A DNA stretch of 64,000 nt from Phytomonas francai (taxonomy: Eukaryota; Euglenozoa; Kinetoplastea; Trypanosomatida; Trypanosomatidae), in contig MJCC01000005.1 of assembly GCA_001766655.1 (NCBI GenBank), positions 738,301-802,300 of the forward strand, in the 5' to 3' direction. Under the pieces are notes generated by a model. It had not been told where the DNA came from. It saw only the letters and a list, made by a program, of their open reading frames with translations, and searched no databases. The translations under genes were made by a program, and so were the position numbers. Shown here piece after piece: positions 30,904 to 41,016 of this stretch. Numbering within the stretch: position 1 is the stretch's first letter; each line of letters starts with the position of its first letter.

Positions 30904-31971
30904 TTATGATAACTCGTTTCGTACGGCCTTAGCATGTGGCTCGCCATCCTCTAATTTATGAACCCCTTCCCGCTTCTGTGCCCACAGGAATTGTTCTTTG
31001 AACGCTTCTTTGCGCCGAACCTCGTGTGCAGCCATAGCTGTTTTCATTTCGTCCAAAATACATGGCACCAGTCGGTTTGTTATCTGAATGCATTCAGCGA
31101 GAAGCGGCCACGTTACGTCGCACCCTTCATCTTTCTCTAAGGCACATACAACACCCTCTGCATTCATCGCTACTACAACTTTACTAGCCGCTGCAGCTTC
31201 CTCCTCAAGCGAGGGGTCCACCACAAGCAAGAGCTCCTCTTCTTTAGACGTTGTGGCCTCTCTTTCCCTGGGATCACTCTTTGCCTCCGTAGGGTCAACA
31301 CTATCGGCTGCCACACTCCTCACAGCGCGAGAGTGAAGCTGCACCGTTTCGTCTCCTGTCGTTATGGCGTAGCTGCAGGACACGGGGATATGGTGCAGGG
31401 AAAGCGGCACGGGGTCGCGCTCATGTGGAGAATGCACGGTTATACTGTCCCCACGAATGGTGATCTCCGGCCGACGGAAGTGCTGTAATGCCGTGATCGC
31501 ACTCCACTCGGCCACATCAAGCGTGTTGCCGTCGTCATTCACGATAAGGATATCCACAGACAAGCTCCACACCCGCCGACCAGGCAGGACACATAGGCCT
31601 TCGGGGTCCAGAACACTGTCCTTAAAGAGGCGTTCTAAAAACCGGCTAATTTTCTTGTTCTCCTTTGCCTTTTCAAGACTATCACGCTCATGGATGAGCT
31701 GGCGCAGGTGAAATTCCAAAAACCCGTGCTTTGGCCTAAAAGGTGACGGCTCCACCAGGTCACACGTGACTGTAGCTGTCGCGGTAGTATCGCCGCACCG
31801 CACTAGAGATACGTCACGTGTGAGAAAGGGAAACTCAATGGTCAGAGGTCGAAGCTGGTTCGCTTCACGTTGATCATGCCTTATACCCATTCGCCATGCC
31901 TCTCTCGAAAACTGCGCGTTACATCGAAGCAACGTCTCAGCGGGAAGAGGCAACGCTGGTCTATAGAACAT
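30904..31971 (-). CDS. RRP45: Exosome core subunit RRP45 (EXOSC9), RNase PH-like
   Basis: A 355-residue RNase PH-fold protein of the exosome ring, which processes and degrades RNA 3'-5' in nucleus and cytoplasm. Signature segments are SREAWRMGIR-type N-terminal sequence, LRPLTIEF, LCVLPGRRVWSLSVDILIVNDDGN (split here by eye) and ITALQHFRRPEI, which match EXOSC9/RRP45. The eukaryotic ring subunit is catalytically inactive. After the RNase PH domain (~residue 245) comes an acidic, Glu/Ala-rich linker (SKEEELLLVV...EEEAAAASK) and a basic helical tail. The start is the ATG at 31971 (MFYRPALPLP); the frame extends upstream to a GTG only. The spacer to the next gene is 315 bases. Confidence 0.88.
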   Translation of the reverse strand: MFYRPALPLPAETLLRCNAQFSREAWRMGIRHDQREANQLRPLTIEFPFLTRDVSLVRCGDTTATATVTCDLVEPSPFRPKHGFLEFHLRQLIHERDSLEKAKENKKISRFLERLFKDSVLDPEGLCVLPGRRVWSLSVDILIVNDDGNTLDVAEWSAITALQHFRRPEITIRGDSITVHSPHERDPVPLSLHHIPVSCSYAITTGDETVQLHSRAVRSVAADSVDPTEAKSDPREREATTSKEEELLLVVDPSLEEEAAAASKVVVAMNAEGVVCALEKDEGCDVTWPLLAECIQITNRLVPCILDEMKTAMAAHEVRRKEAFKEQFLWAQKREGVHKLEDGEPHAKAVRNELS

Positions 31972-32286
31972 ATTTAGTTCTACGGAAAATAGAGCCTGTA
32001 GATAAGTGAAGTAAGATTGAAGCGTGCCTGTGTGCACACATAAAAGGATAATAAAATGTGGAATATATACCCTACCCTAAACTGTGTGCCACTCTCCTAT
32101 TTGTCCTTATTCAAAAGCATATAAATAGTGGTTAAATATTTCAATAAATCATTCATGAGATTTGGGTTCTTTTTGCACAGACTAACGCATGTATTGTTAC
32201 TATTATTATTATTTCTATTGCGTTTAGGGCATGCGAACGAACGGTTGTGCAACCGCACTATTTAATCAGCAAAACACAAGTATCAA
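31972..32286. other. Spacer, 315 bases
   Basis: AT-rich, no recognisable feature. Confidence 0.5.
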
Positions 32287-33321
32287 TTAATCGTTGTCCT
32301 CCTCGTAGATGTGAACTGGAAAATCTGCGTCTTCCTCACCTGTTAGCTCGTAACGCAACATATCGGTGGAAAGGTGCCTGAATGGCCTCTTTTCCAAGGT
32401 AATGTTGCCACCCGTGATGCTCCCTGAGGACGCATTGTGGGTTATTTCATTTTCTGTGACCACGTCGTCGCCTTCAAAAATGACACCAGCAGCAGCTGAC
32501 TGAGACATCTCTTTTTCTTCACGCAAGGCGTCCTCACTGCGAATGCGTATGTCGCGCTCCGAGTCGTACACGGATAAATTGGGTTTGCACAACGATTGTA
32601 GGGTTTTAGACTCCCACTCATCGCTCACTTTCTCTACCTCTGCGGAAGTAGATACTTCGTGCGAGGAGCTACCGGAAACAGGATTATATGCACGCCAATC
32701 AGACATTTTAGATGTAGAATCGGAGCCTTTTGCCAGAGGTGATGAGTTGCTTGAGTGATGACTGAAGAGTGGTAGAATACCATCGCCCAATGCTGTTCCG
32801 TCCGAACCTAGAAGCTTCATGGAGTTATGGGTCTTCTCTTCGATACGTCTCAGACGAGACGCATGGGCCATCTCCTCCTGTCTCCGCCGTCTTTTCAAGT
32901 TTCCCTCAGCTATCCGATTCAGGGTGCTTCTTTGTGAGAGGTGTTGCTCCATCAACGTCCGCATAGCCAGTCGCACATCGGCTTCTGTCAACTGAGTCTC
33001 TTCATCCTCGTGCGGAACCGCTCCTACAAGGGAAGGCAAACGATCAACGGGTGATGAGTGATTTTCTGCTCTTGTTTTTTTTGGTGCCTTCTTTTTCTTG
33101 ATATTAGATCTTCGAAAAAGCTTCTGCGCTGCGGACACATCCATATTGTCATTATTCTCCGAATCCTGAGGCATCGACAAAGGAGTCAATTCGGTTTTGG
33201 AATGACGAGAAATGGCATAGCTGCATAATGTAGAAGAAGTTTTCCAGCGTGAATATTTAAAGATAGCAGTGAACGGAAGCCGCTGATTTCGCCAGAGTGG
33301 GCAGCGCACAATAGACAACAT
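32287..33321 (-). CDS. Unrecognised charged, probably disordered protein
   Basis: A 344-residue protein from the ATG at 33321. Residues 1-48 (MLSIVRCPLWRNQRLPF...) are basic and hydroxylated and could be a mitochondrial presequence. An alternative start at M49 (33177, MPQDSENNDN) would remove them. A basic block follows (FRRSNIKKKKAPKKTRAE), then a helical charged stretch with LKRRRRQEE near residue 145, a Ser/Asn-rich middle and an acidic end (VHIYEEDND). No enzyme motif is visible. The basic-then-acidic layout suits an RNA- or ribonucleoprotein-associated protein, but I do not recognise the family. Confidence 0.65.
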   Translation of the reverse strand: MLSIVRCPLWRNQRLPFTAIFKYSRWKTSSTLCSYAISRHSKTELTPLSMPQDSENNDNMDVSAAQKLFRRSNIKKKKAPKKTRAENHSSPVDRLPSLVGAVPHEDEETQLTEADVRLAMRTLMEQHLSQRSTLNRIAEGNLKRRRRQEEMAHASRLRRIEEKTHNSMKLLGSDGTALGDGILPLFSHHSSNSSPLAKGSDSTSKMSDWRAYNPVSGSSSHEVSTSAEVEKVSDEWESKTLQSLCKPNLSVYDSERDIRIRSEDALREEKEMSQSAAAGVIFEGDDVVTENEITHNASSGSITGGNITLEKRPFRHLSTDMLRYELTGEEDADFPVHIYEEDND

Positions 33322-33565
33322 GAACTATATCTATAAATGTAACTTGAGTAGTCTTAGAATAGTCTACAAGTGTGAATAATTAAGTTACTGAGGCACTGTA
33401 GTAAAAGCGGAGGTCTCATTTGTAACGTTCTCTTATCCTGCATAAACATATTCACAATCAAAATGACTCTGAAAAAGGAGTCACCACTTTTGAGCTATAT
33501 ATCCTTTCCCTTTCACCCTTCTTCTGTTTTCCTGTGGTGATAGCCAAAATATTTTATTTTAGCAC

Positions 33566-33959
33566 TTTGTGTCTGAAACACACACATGCAAATGTGGATG
33601 CTTCGGTTTCACAGATGCCGGTTGGTTATCGTATAATGCCTGTTTCTACTCTCTGCGATGGAAAGCAGGTCTGGAGCAATTGTTTTGCAAGAATTATTAC
33701 CCAGACACCAGGTTTCAGGTAGGTTCCTGAAAATGCAAAGTTGAACGCTCCCTTGCGTGCGAGGGGGAACTATGGTGTTCCAGGTTCTAGGGCTTGTGAC
33801 TTATTTATAGTAGGCTGTTCGAACATTAGAGCAGCATGCTACAGTCAGTTTGTACCGAATTTCAGGAACAATATGGTGGTAGTGATGGCAAGGGTTTGTT
33901 ATGTGGTACCGTCAATCTTAATTCCCCTCACACATTCTTCTTCTAGGAACTCAAACAAA
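33566..33959 (+). repeat. Interspersed repeat family A, copy 1 (394 bp)
   Basis: Matches 40517-40910 in inverted orientation across 394 bases with two substitutions. It begins with TTTGTGTCTGAAAC and ends near GGAACTCAAACAAA. The sharp edges and unrelated flanks show a discrete unit or fragment. It contains short open frames (for example MNAPLRARGNYGVPG...) but no domain that I recognise. It lies in the 2.5-kb spacer upstream of the gene starting at 33321. No target-site duplication is obvious. The strand given is arbitrary. Confidence 0.93.
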
Positions 33960-34740
33960 GTTTTGGAAAAGTTGTGTCTTGCTCACCTGAATAAACCGTT
34001 TGCTCTATTACGGTGCTAAGGCTTTATACTTCAGGCTGAGAAGGACCCAAGAAATTAAAAATTCTTTCATACGCATATTAAGCTGAGGATGATGGTTATA
34101 GAACCCGAGCCATGGATAAAGATGTGACCAGGCGGCCTGAACGGATGAACATGCCGAAGGTATTAACTGGAATGGGCTGATACCGTGAATACTGTTTTGT
34201 CACTTTCTGCATGTAAGAAAGCTCCTTACCTACAGAGTTAAAGCAAAAAAAAAATCATTCTACACGCGCGGGAATGTGCAGTTGTATCCAGATCCTATTC
34301 TTCGAGCACCTCAATGGAAGTCGGCTAGGCTTACCCGTGCAAAAGGATCGTAGTCAAAAAAACTTATAGAGGAAGGATCACAACTGCTGAGTGAAAGGGA
34401 TGTCCCCTTGAGAGCTTTATGTGGAAGTCTTCCATGTTTTCTGGCGCATCTGCGGTAAAAACATCAAATAACTTAGATTTTGTGCTATGCATATTTTGTT
34501 GATCAGACAATCCTGCTTCCTCGCACAGAGTGGTTTGGGAAAGTTTCCGACCCCTGGATGAAACATGCTTGATTTTCTTTAACCTGCGCAGTGTGCCCCC
34601 TCTCTGGAGAGAAAATCTCTGCTAAAACCTTCTTTGACAAGTGCGTTTGCGTGTCACAGCATTCTGCTGATGTAGATGAATATATTTCCCTTACATTTAC
34701 TCTTATTAAAAAGAAAATGATAAATAATATGTTTGATCTC
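33960..34740. other. Sequence between repeats A1 and B1
   Basis: A 781-base stretch less AT-rich than the following spacer. It holds only short frames. It may belong to a larger mobile element of which A and B are the parts seen twice here, but nothing in it can be tied to reverse transcriptase or transposase. Confidence 0.4.
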
Positions 34741-35059
34741 GTAAACAGCATGTTAGCCTGCATATACCGATCTACTAAAAATTCTACCCAATGTATCTGC
34801 GTTGTGTTACAGTATTATTCGCCAAGGTCTCATAAACTGGTGATGTGGATGGGATCTTCCCTGGAAACATATACACAAGAGGAATGATGGAACAAAAACA
34901 AAAGGACCTGTCACCTCGTCACAAGAGTGGGAGATTTATTTTTTACATAAATAGGGAGAAAATTGTTTCAACTCGTTCCAAGTTTATCGCCATCCTTCAC
35001 TTCTTCATAATTATATCGAAAAAAAAAAAGCAAAACGCTATACTTCGATCACCTGGCAT
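34741..35059 (+). repeat. Interspersed repeat family B, copy 1 (319 bp)
   Basis: Matches 52991-53309 in the same orientation, with 3 differences in 319 bases. It starts with GTAAACAGCATGTTAG and ends with CACCTGGCAT. An internal A-run of 11 lies about 35 bases before the 3' edge. The copies share one open frame (NSMLACIYRSTKNST...), not recognisable as any protein. The abrupt edges and near identity indicate recent duplication. Confidence 0.93.
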
Positions 35060-35874
35060 GCATATTTTTGCACAAGTTCCGAATATAAGTTAATAACACT
35101 TCATGAAGTGATAAAAAAAACTAAGGCAACTCTCAAATCACCGAAAGGCCATAAAAAATATACAACCATAAACAAAACACTATGCATACTATCTATTTAG
35201 CAACCCCTAAAAAATAATATTTATTTATAAATCTATGACCAATAAAACAGACGTATATACAAATATATATGATTCTAAAAATATATACATAATTGGGAAA
35301 TAAGGTACTCGAAATTGGATGCTTTAACCTATACGGATTTCCTCACTCTTACATATTGAGTTTAAATGTAACAGTGCAACTTGGAAACGCACATTCTTTT
35401 TACGAGATATGATTTCCACTTTCTCCAGATTGGGGCCAAAGCAAGTTTTTCTATGCGTAGACATATATATATATATATATTATTTTGTGAATTCACAATA
35501 TCCACTTTTTATTAATTTAAAATCATATGGTTCTTTTTTTCCCATTTAAACGTTCAAATGTAAGCACAAAATGATAGAAATATCGTGTTGCCAATATATA
35601 TATTATATTATACTACTTTAATTTATTACTAACCATACGCCTCTTTGCATTAAATCCTACTTAGTTTTTGACCAATTAAATCTTTTGGCAATTTTTGGAA
35701 GCAACAACGCATACGTAGAAAGGAAGAAGTTACGTAGATACTAAAAAGTACGTATAGTTACAACAAAGGAAGGAAATTAGAAATAGTAGCAATAGAAACG
35801 AAAGAGGTTTATATAATGTATGCAAAACAGGTGGAGATTTATTGCGCCTTATCTATTTTACCAACATTTGTTGT
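35060..35874. other. Very AT-rich spacer
   Basis: 815 bases of low-complexity AT-rich DNA with an (AT)n run at 35,463-35,482. No gene. Confidence 0.6.
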
Positions 35875-36840
35875 CTAATCACGTCTACGTGAAACTTTTT
35901 TCTGAGCTGGGCCAAGTATTGAACGCGAATTGATTGAACGACGTTTTGCCCCATCACGACTGAAGGAAACAGCCAATGCTGTATCAATCACAGAAAGACT
36001 ATTCTCGTTGAATAACTTACCAGTGGTACTGTTCTCGAGGGACTTGAAAGAGTTGTCATTTGGTGTCATCAGGGCATTTGCAGCGGTTGAATGTGTTAAA
36101 TCAAAAAATGCAATAACGTCTTCTTCAGTGTAGAGATCACGAATTGCAGATAATTCTCGAGGTTTCTGAAACATCGTGGTGGGCTGACCTAATGGCCTGG
36201 GTTGTTTGTTGCTCTCTTTTATGGATCCTATGTTGGTATTCGTCATAGATTCATGCGGGATAGGCAATACGTTCAAATGATGCGGTAACTGGCCAATGGA
36301 ATCCTTTCCACCACCAGGCTTTGAAAAGGTTACCTTTTCAAGACTCCCCAAAACCCTGTTTTGGGGATTTCTGTGCTCCTGTATCGCGCAAGATATGCGC
36401 CCGAAAGCTTTACGAGCGTTCCTTGGAGTTTCAGTAATGTGAGAAGATTCAACAGATCCGTCAAGCGGAAGGGGGCGACTTGGAGTTATCAGATCCTTTT
36501 TCACATCATCTAGGCGTCGTGTGTGAAGGGGTTGCAGTGGGGCTCCCAAACGGCTCTCTAGCAGAGAGGAATAAGGCAGAGAAACGCATGAGGTCGAGCA
36601 ACTGAGTGTATTAGAATTCGTATTGTTATAGTAACTTCTGGCTATTGGCAGAATTTTGGGGGTTGTGGTCTCTACGGGCTTGCAAGTGCTGTGGCTTATA
36701 AGGCATGGGTATAGCGTACGGAATGGGGTTACACCTTCCTCCTGTGTGACTGAGTTAACAAAACCAGTAAGCTGCTTATCGCGTTCCAATGTACCTCTAT
36801 TCAGATAGACGGAATGCAACCCACCTGGATGACCAGTCAT
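35875..36840 (-). CDS. Unrecognised Ser/Thr/Asn-rich protein
   Basis: A 321-residue protein from the ATG at 36840. Composition is rich in S, T, N, P and R with few hydrophobic stretches, so it is probably largely disordered. One ordered-looking patch (IRDLYTEEDVIAFFDLTHSTAANALM) lies near residues 233-258. The end is very basic (KKVSRRRD). No catalytic or membrane motif is seen. It is a single uninterrupted frame on the array's coding strand, in a position where a gene is expected, which supports it as real. It lies between the inverted repeats A1 and A2. Confidence 0.6.
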   Translation of the reverse strand: MTGHPGGLHSVYLNRGTLERDKQLTGFVNSVTQEEGVTPFRTLYPCLISHSTCKPVETTTPKILPIARSYYNNTNSNTLSCSTSCVSLPYSSLLESRLGAPLQPLHTRRLDDVKKDLITPSRPLPLDGSVESSHITETPRNARKAFGRISCAIQEHRNPQNRVLGSLEKVTFSKPGGGKDSIGQLPHHLNVLPIPHESMTNTNIGSIKESNKQPRPLGQPTTMFQKPRELSAIRDLYTEEDVIAFFDLTHSTAANALMTPNDNSFKSLENSTTGKLFNENSLSVIDTALAVSFSRDGAKRRSINSRSILGPAQKKVSRRRD

Positions 36841-37527
36841 CTCAGTACGCAGGGTGCACGATTTCTATGCGACTGGAATTGCACTAGAGATTCGGTGCAA
36901 TTGTTTACCACTACAGATAAAGGCGCCTTTGGCTGAAGTTGACCAAAGCAATTTTTTTTAGGAAGAAAAGAACGCAAAAAAATTACGCAAAAGGGGAAAA
37001 TCTTAAATTTTAGTTTTTCTATATTCAATACGGATATGTTGTATATGAAGCAAATGTACATATTAACTGAACAAATAAAAATGTAAGATTTTTTTCAGGA
37101 AATAAAAAGTTGGAAGAGTTAGGAAAATGTGTGTGGGAAAATGGTTAATCATAATGTTCGAGCATTTCATCTGAACAATACAGTAATATACGTATGATTT
37201 TTACAGAATATGAAACTATTATTGCAAAATTATAAAAATTCTTTCGCCTTAAAAGGTATTACAACACATTTAATCCGTGTATAAAAAAATAAAGATATTC
37301 GCTCGCTTTTCAAATTGTAAAATTAAGTTATTTTCATATTTTTACTTTTTAAGTGTGCGCTTAGAAAGCGTAATTTAGATTAATAATCGTAAAAAGTGAC
37401 GAGTACCTTTATTTGTGCATGCCTATTGCTACTATAACGTAAATAAATATATATAAATATCTATATATGTTTATAAGAAAACACGCATAGCTTCTTTTCA
37501 GTTAGATAAAAATGGTTCGCTCCAAAA
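36841..37527. other. Spacer, 687 bases
   Basis: AT-rich spacer holding the 3' UTR of alanyl-tRNA synthetase and the 5' region of the next gene. No feature was recognised. Confidence 0.55.
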
Positions 37528-40422
37528 CTATAGTAAAGATGCCATTTCCTTTGCCATTTCAGAGGCTTTCTGTAGAACTTCCTCCACTTGCGAAGCCTCC
37601 AGGCCAGCTTGTGCCATACGTGGCTTTCCACCGCCTTTTCCAATTGCGGTTTTGGCCCAATCGATTGCACTGAGCTTCCTATCCACAAACTCAGAGGGCA
37701 TTGTGACCAGAGCCAAGGCCTTTGCGTTGTCACTGCACAGGAGGAAAAGACCGACTGGTTGTTGGACATTGGAATTGAATCCATCTGCGAAAGCCTGCAA
37801 GGACTCACGGTCAGGGCCGTACTCTTTCAAGTGTTTAATTATGAAAGGTGAGGCGAGGACCTCAGGGCTTTCGGCAAGTTCCCTTCCTTCTTTGGAAGCC
37901 CTTTCACTCATTTTCGCAGCTTGGGACTTAAGTATCGCATTAAGTTGCTTAATTTTTGTGTCGATTGTTTCGCGCAGGCGAATTTTTTCAAGTAATGGGA
38001 TCATGCTGTCCCCAATGTTTTTATTGAGGACAGATAGCGCTTTCAGGTTCGCTTCAGATGGCGGAGCCTGCGATAACTCTTCATATTTTTGAGCTAGGGC
38101 CTCACCTGACTTGATCGCCTTCACGGCTTCTTCACGAGTGACAACAACGATGCGGCGGACACCTTTTGTGAGCGCTTCCTCAGAAAGAATGACGGCCGAT
38201 TGAGCGTCAGCGAGATTGCTGAGGTGGGTACCACCGCAAAACTCAATAGCGTATTTCTTCCACACGTCATCCTCTGGATTCTCCATGACCTTATCGACGG
38301 GAATACCAACGGAAATAACGCTGACAGGATCTGGATACTTTTCACCAAAGATATGGCACACACTGCTGATTCGCAATCCGTCTTGAAGGGGAACTTTTTT
38401 ACGGTATACTGGCAGAAGTTCCTTGATCTTTTCGTTAAGAAACGACTCCACCTTGCTAAGTTGCTCGTAAGTTAGCTTGTTGTTGTAGCTGAAATCAAAA
38501 CGCAGAATATCTTCCGCAACAAGGGAGCCTCTCTGTTGCACTTTCAGGAACCCCTCCGTGTCATCTTCCTCCAAAACATTGCGAAGGGCCCAATTCAGTT
38601 GGTGGGTCGCCGTGTGGTTGGCTGCGATGGATAGACGTCGGGTAAAGTCCACCTGCTGTAGGACGTAGGCAGAGCAAGGAATAGGACAAGTTGAGTCCTT
38701 ACTGAGGTTGCCGATGTGGACAACATAGCCACCAATGTTAAACACTTTTCGGACCTCAAATACGGCATCTCCGGCAGCGACGAGACGGCCAATATCATAG
38801 ATCTGTCCACCCGATTCGGCATAAAAATTCGTTTCATCCATAACGATACCAATGGCCTCGTCATCAAGGTCGTTGGGTGAAAGAACATCAAGGAACTCGG
38901 AGTTGGATTTATCAAAAATGGCAAGAATGCTCCCGACGTGCTCCTCCCAGACGTACTTAAATTCATCGTTGGTTTGTGGTACATCACGACTTCTTAATTC
39001 GTCCAACTCCTGATTTTCTAAGAATCTCCTGTTCACTGCAGCTGATCCACTGTTGGCTTGGCTGGCCTTCATATTTGCATAGAATCCTTCCATATCAACT
39101 TCCATATTCTCCTTCTTCGCTAGGAGGCATGTGAGGTCAACAGGAAAGCCATAGCGATCGTGGAGAATAAAAGCGTTGTCACCGTTGATGGTGTTCTCCT
39201 GTAAAGCCCTGGCCTCCTTGACAGCCAGGTTGAAGTGCTTGATGCCTGTCTCCCATGTTTTCGCGAATGAAATCTCCTCAGACTCAAGGATTATCTGGAT
39301 TTGCTTAAGGGTATTCTCGTTCGATAGACTTGGGAAAAAAATGCCGAGGGTCTCCCTAACGGAGCTTACCAGGGATGAGAAGAAGCCTGTCTTGGCATTG
39401 AGAAACTGAACCCCGTAGCGAATCGCGCGACGAATAATGCGGCGCAGCACAAACCCTCGTCCGACAGAGTCTGGCATCGCTCCATCCGAAATAGCGACGG
39501 TGACGCATCGGATGTGGTCGGCCACTACGCGATATGCCACTTTAGCATCGCTGGAGGGGTCATCACGAACTTCTTCATAAGAATATGGATAACCTGTGAC
39601 CTCTTGAATCTTGTGAAATATAGGCAACCAAAGATCCGTGTCATAGTTTGATGTACTCCCTTGAAGAATTGCAGAGATACGCTCCAAGCCCATCCCAGTA
39701 TCCACACTTTTTTTCTGTAGCTGCACCAGCTGTCCATCCTCACGACGCTCCATCTGAATGAAGACCAAATTCCAGACTTCCAGTACCATAGGATCGTCCT
39801 TGTTCACAAACGGAGAAGCGTCGCGGTTACCAATATAGTCATAGTGGATTTCTGTGCATGGACCACAAGGACCTGTCTCACCCATTTCCCAAAAATTGTC
39901 CTTGACGCTACCGGGCAAAACGCGTTCCTTGGGTAAAAGCTCTTCCCAAATCAAACGTACCTCGTCATCAGGCTCCAGGTTGTTCTCAGGATCGCCTTCA
40001 AAGTAGGTCGCGTAGAGTCGATCCTTGGAAACTTTGTATACTTCTGTCAACAGCTCCCAAGACCAATAGATTGCATCTCTCTTGAAATAATCACCAAATG
40101 ACCAGGACCCGAGCATTTCGAAAAAGGTATGGTGATAGGTGTCGTTGCCAACATCTTCCAGGTCATTATGCTTGCCGCCGGCACGAATGCACATTTGAGA
40201 ATTCACAGCACGACTTAGACGCCCCAAATCGGTGTTTGGATCAGCAGTACCAAGAAAAATGGACTTGTACTGATTCATGCCAGCATTGATAAATAGAAGA
40301 GTGGGATCATTCAAAGGGACCACAGGAGAGCCAGGCACAAATGTGTGGCTCTTTTCAGTGAAAAAATCGATGAATTGTTGCCGAATGAGACTCGCTGGCC
40401 ATTCAATATTAGGCTTCGACAT
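37528..40422 (-). CDS. AlaRS: Alanyl-tRNA synthetase
   Basis: A 964-residue class II synthetase that charges tRNA-Ala. The catalytic core shows FINAGMNQYK and TGPCGPCTEIHYD. The editing domain keeps its zinc ligands HTATH (~residue 601) and CGGTH (~residue 727). The C-terminal C-Ala domain ends with IGKGGGKPRMAQAG, the usual signature. Length is normal for a full eukaryotic enzyme. The start is the ATG at 40422 (MSKPNIEWPA); a TTG three codons upstream is not used. No mitochondrial presequence is evident. Trypanosomatids commonly have one AlaRS gene whose product serves cytosol and mitochondrion. The gene sits between inverted repeats A1 and A2, with A2 only 94 bases upstream of its start. 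Confidence 0.97.
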   Translation of the reverse strand: MSKPNIEWPASLIRQQFIDFFTEKSHTFVPGSPVVPLNDPTLLFINAGMNQYKSIFLGTADPNTDLGRLSRAVNSQMCIRAGGKHNDLEDVGNDTYHHTFFEMLGSWSFGDYFKRDAIYWSWELLTEVYKVSKDRLYATYFEGDPENNLEPDDEVRLIWEELLPKERVLPGSVKDNFWEMGETGPCGPCTEIHYDYIGNRDASPFVNKDDPMVLEVWNLVFIQMERREDGQLVQLQKKSVDTGMGLERISAILQGSTSNYDTDLWLPIFHKIQEVTGYPYSYEEVRDDPSSDAKVAYRVVADHIRCVTVAISDGAMPDSVGRGFVLRRIIRRAIRYGVQFLNAKTGFFSSLVSSVRETLGIFFPSLSNENTLKQIQIILESEEISFAKTWETGIKHFNLAVKEARALQENTINGDNAFILHDRYGFPVDLTCLLAKKENMEVDMEGFYANMKASQANSGSAAVNRRFLENQELDELRSRDVPQTNDEFKYVWEEHVGSILAIFDKSNSEFLDVLSPNDLDDEAIGIVMDETNFYAESGGQIYDIGRLVAAGDAVFEVRKVFNIGGYVVHIGNLSKDSTCPIPCSAYVLQQVDFTRRLSIAANHTATHQLNWALRNVLEEDDTEGFLKVQQRGSLVAEDILRFDFSYNNKLTYEQLSKVESFLNEKIKELLPVYRKKVPLQDGLRISSVCHIFGEKYPDPVSVISVGIPVDKVMENPEDDVWKKYAIEFCGGTHLSNLADAQSAVILSEEALTKGVRRIVVVTREEAVKAIKSGEALAQKYEELSQAPPSEANLKALSVLNKNIGDSMIPLLEKIRLRETIDTKIKQLNAILKSQAAKMSERASKEGRELAESPEVLASPFIIKHLKEYGPDRESLQAFADGFNSNVQQPVGLFLLCSDNAKALALVTMPSEFVDRKLSAIDWAKTAIGKGGGKPRMAQAGLEASQVEEVLQKASEMAKEMASLL

Positions 40423-40516
40423 TGTGAGCAATACACGGGTTAATAAGCACTTCAGTTTTTTTTTAAGCGATTAGCTGCTAACTTCAAATAAAAATCTGAA
40501 ATATGTCTCTTAGGAA

Positions 40517-40910
40517 TTTATTTGAGTTCCTAGAAGAAGAATGTGTGAGGGGAATTAAGATTGACGGTACCACATAACAAACCCTTGCCATCACTACCAC
40601 CATATTGTTCCTGAAATTCGGTACAAACTGACTGTAGCATGTTGCTCTAATGTTCGAACAGCCTACTATAAATAAGTCACAAGCCCTAGAACCTGGAACA
40701 CCATAGTTCCCCCTCGCACGCAAGGGAGCGTTCAACTTTGCATTTTCAGGAACCTACCTGAAACCTGGTGTCTGGGTAATAATTCTTGCAAAACAATTGC
40801 TCCAGACCTGCTTTCCATCGCAGAGAGTAGAAACAGGCATTATACGATAACCAACCGGCATCTGTGAAACCGAAGCATCCACATTTGCATGTGTGTGTTT
40901 CAGACACAAA
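40517..40910 (-). repeat. Interspersed repeat family A, copy 2 (394 bp, inverted)
   Basis: The reverse complement of copy 1 at 33566-33959, differing at two positions. It fills most of the 594-base spacer between the dephospho-CoA kinase stop and the alanyl-tRNA synthetase start. It therefore probably lies in the 3' UTR of the kinase or the trans-splicing region of the synthetase. Confidence 0.93.
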
Positions 40911-41016
40911 CTACAATCAATTAGGTAGAATTTCCAAGAAACAAAACTTAAAAAAACGTAAAGCGGCATGTTCTCGGGACAAATAGTAGTGGTACTACAG
41001 TTGCTAGTTGTTGAAG

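Noticed and set aside
32161..32200. Spliced-leader-like ACTAACGC near 32,180
   Set aside because: Only eight bases match the start of the conserved 39-nt spliced leader; the rest of the exon and a donor GT are absent.
33741..34019. 92-codon frame in repeat A1, with a related 83-codon frame in A2
   Set aside because: The two frames diverge at the repeat edge, have no recognisable domain and lie in a spacer on the strand opposite to the array in copy 1.
34591..34887. 98-codon plus-strand frame overlapping repeat B1, with a partial twin at 52877-53137
   Set aside because: Only the part inside the repeat is shared; upstream parts differ. No domain, so it is treated as repeat sequence rather than a gene.
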